In this document: piece by piece, positions 62,647 through 64,000 of the stretch
How positions within the stretch are numbered: position 1 is the first letter of the stretch
Layout of the letters: each line of letters begins with the position of its first letter
The notes under the pieces: model-generated
Databases searched by the model: none
What the model was told of the DNA's origin: nothing
The model's input: only the letters and a program-made list of their open reading frames with translations
Translations under genes and position numbers: made by a program
DNA from: an uncultured Vibrio sp.
Lineage (GTDB): Bacteria > Pseudomonadota > Gammaproteobacteria > Enterobacterales > Vibrionaceae
Assembly (NCBI RefSeq): GCF_963675395.1
Contig: NZ_OY776223.1
Coordinates: 2,542,001-2,606,000 of the forward strand
DNA: 64,000 bases
Direction of reading: 5' to 3'

Positions 62647-64000
62647 ATGAGGTCCATTATCAGGCAACCGTTCAGAACCCCGTCCATACGCAAGCAGAAA
62701 GGGGTTGCGGCAATTTGGTTTGCGCTCAGTCTTGTCCCTGTCCTTGGGATCACGTTTTTTGCCGTAGAAGGCACACGTTATATCCACGAGACCAGTCGTT
62801 TACGGGACGCAGCGCAAAGTGCCGCATTGGCCATTACGATTGATGACATGGCAAACCAAGCGGATGCCTTAGCGACGAAATACATCCAGGATTATGTGCG
62901 TGATATTTCTCATGTCGATATTCAAACCGTTAGGACCTATGAAGAGCCGACAGAGGCGAACGACAATACTGAGAAAATTCAGTATTCGGTGCAAGCGGTA
63001 ACGACGCACAACTCTTGGTTTGCCAATAACTTGATCCCGTCATTTAACGCACAAGAGAAGCTGGCCGGGCAAGCCGTCGCGGCTAAATACCCGTTCAATT
63101 TGGGTGATAAAATCATTGATTTGGTCCTGGTGAGCGACTTCTCTACTTCAATGAATTGGGATTGGCAGGGCGAAGTGAAAATTGATCTGTTGAAACACGC
63201 AGTACAGAAGATTTCTGAGCGTATTTTAGTGCCAAGAGCTGGTGAAACCGAGGTGCTCAACCGAGTGGCGATTGTGCCTTTTAACCTTAGGGTGCAAGAG
63301 AAAATACAAGACAGATTATATTCAAGCAGCCAGGTCAGATACAAAAATGATGTAAATCCGGATATTTCGCCAGTGTCATACGAGCAAGTGGACTGGTCTT
63401 ATTGGGCAAGATTTTCAGAAAGGGATGTAGAGGATTGTGTCGATAGGCGGAGAGACTGTCCGGGGAGTGGAAGGCAAGAACAAAGGGCGAAACGAAGAGA
63501 GGCAAGACGAATCATTGATGTGTTGGATCGAAATGGAGGTATTAACTATCTGGAAGTGCCGGTTTATATCGATTATGCCAACTCCGTGAGTGATATGTTT
63601 AACGACAAAGTTGCTGAGCCTGATTTAACTTTCCATTTTGATTCCAACGATAACCGACTCTACAGTGGGCAGCTAACCAGTGCTGGTAAGAATGGCTTTT
63701 ATACCATTCCGCTTACGGCAGATAAAAGCACACTCGAAGAGATGCAAAGCATGAGATCAGGCGGTTATACCGCGGCATACCAAGGAATGTTGCGTGGTTT
63801 TCAGGTGATGGAAAGTGGACGCCCCGCCTCTGGCAGCGGTGAAGATGATATTCAGCAATATAACGAGCGCCTTAAAATACTGATTGTGATCAGCGATGGT
63901 GAGGAATATCCATTTGATGATATTTTGCCAAAACTTGTCGATCAAGGCATGTGTAATAAAGCGCGACAGCATTTTGAAACCGCTGAGGGCTATTTATATA
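62647..64000 (+). CDS. tadG: TadG, von Willebrand A-domain pilus protein (3' end outside window)
   Basis: An open frame of 451 codons runs to the window end. MRSIIRQPFRTPSIRKQKG precedes a hydrophobic segment VAAIWFALSLVPVLGITFFAVEG (~20-42, a Tad-like anchor without Glu+5). A vWA domain starts near residue 155 with the MIDAS motif D-F-S-T-S and continues with ILIVISDGEE near residue 420. An arginine-rich, hydrophilic insertion with two cysteines (residues ~258-290) interrupts the domain. GGGGAGGT provides the ribosome site. Expected in the envelope, anchoring or stabilising the pilus. Confidence 0.88.
   Translation, partial: MRSIIRQPFRTPSIRKQKGVAAIWFALSLVPVLGITFFAVEGTRYIHETSRLRDAAQSAALAITIDDMANQADALATKYIQDYVRDISHVDIQTVRTYEEPTEANDNTEKIQYSVQAVTTHNSWFANNLIPSFNAQEKLAGQAVAAKYPFNLGDKIIDLVLVSDFSTSMNWDWQGEVKIDLLKHAVQKISERILVPRAGETEVLNRVAIVPFNLRVQEKIQDRLYSSSQVRYKNDVNPDISPVSYEQVDWSYWARFSERDVEDCVDRRRDCPGSGRQEQRAKRREARRIIDVLDRNGGINYLEVPVYIDYANSVSDMFNDKVAEPDLTFHFDSNDNRLYSGQLTSAGKNGFYTIPLTADKSTLEEMQSMRSGGYTAAYQGMLRGFQVMESGRPASGSGEDDIQQYNERLKILIVISDGEEYPFDDILPKLVDQGMCNKARQHFETAEGYLY

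Noticed and set aside
52023..64000. Tad locus as a recent genomic island
   Set aside because: No integrase, tRNA target or flanking repeat was found, and codon usage does not look obviously foreign by eye; acquisition cannot be claimed from this window.

Overview
The window is chromosomal DNA of a Vibrio (Gammaproteobacteria). The basis is an OmpU-type porin between dacB and greA, close similarity of the housekeeping proteins to their E. coli/Vibrio homologues, a concentrative nucleoside transporter of the vcCNT type next to deoCABD, a RocS-like GGDEF/EAL protein and a PlzC-like PilZ protein. I cannot fix the species. No CRISPR array, transposase, integrase or prophage was seen. Only the last 12 kb (Tad pilus locus) and three copies of a short repeat look accessory.

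Region 1 (1-31 kb) is the conserved cell-envelope, transcription and translation block: a partial RND pump, an M23 murein endopeptidase, tyrS, dacB, ompU, greA, yhbY, rlmE, ftsH, folP, glmM, secG, tRNA-Leu(GAG), tRNA-fMet, rimP-nusA-infB-rbfA-truB, rpsO, pnp, nlpI, a MATE exporter, ubiV/ubiU (minus strand), a rocS-like gene (minus), ubiT and a yhbS-like acetyltransferase. ubiU, ubiV and ubiT together form the O2-independent ubiquinone hydroxylation system. RNA-level control signals are dense here: a double hairpin in the greA leader, tandem terminators between tRNA-fMet and rimP, a long RNase III-type hairpin before pnp, and a candidate heat-shock promoter before rlmE-ftsH.

Region 2 (31-51 kb) has the gene order of the E. 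coli 99-minute neighbourhood: holD-rimI-prfC, a small DUF5363-like gene, a TatD-family gene (yjjV), nupC, deoCABD, ytjB, serB, a double-PilZ gene and radA. A second EF-G and an acyl-CoA ligase follow. nupC and deoCABD form a nucleoside uptake and catabolism unit. The nupC promoter carries two CRP sites 52 bp apart, the classical CRP/CytR geometry. deoC has a leader of about 325 nt rich in potential helices that I cannot assign to a known RNA family.

Region 3 (51-64 kb) is a Tad (Flp) pilus operon in the order flp-tadV-rcpC-rcpA-rcpB-tadZ-tadA-tadB-tadC-tadD-tadE-tadF-tadG, cut by the window end inside tadG. A divergent LysR regulator precedes it, followed on the same strand by a lytic transglycosylase that looks C-terminally truncated. 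Nearly every junction from rcpC onward is an ATGA or TAATG overlap, so the assembly proteins are probably made by coupled translation.

Three copies of a ~134-bp palindromic, transposase-less element (650-783, 23932-24065, 43126-43258) are the main repeat family. The least explained signals are this repeat, the deoC leader, the arginine-rich insertion in TadG and the truncated transglycosylase beside the pilus regulator. I do not see a clearly new multi-gene system.
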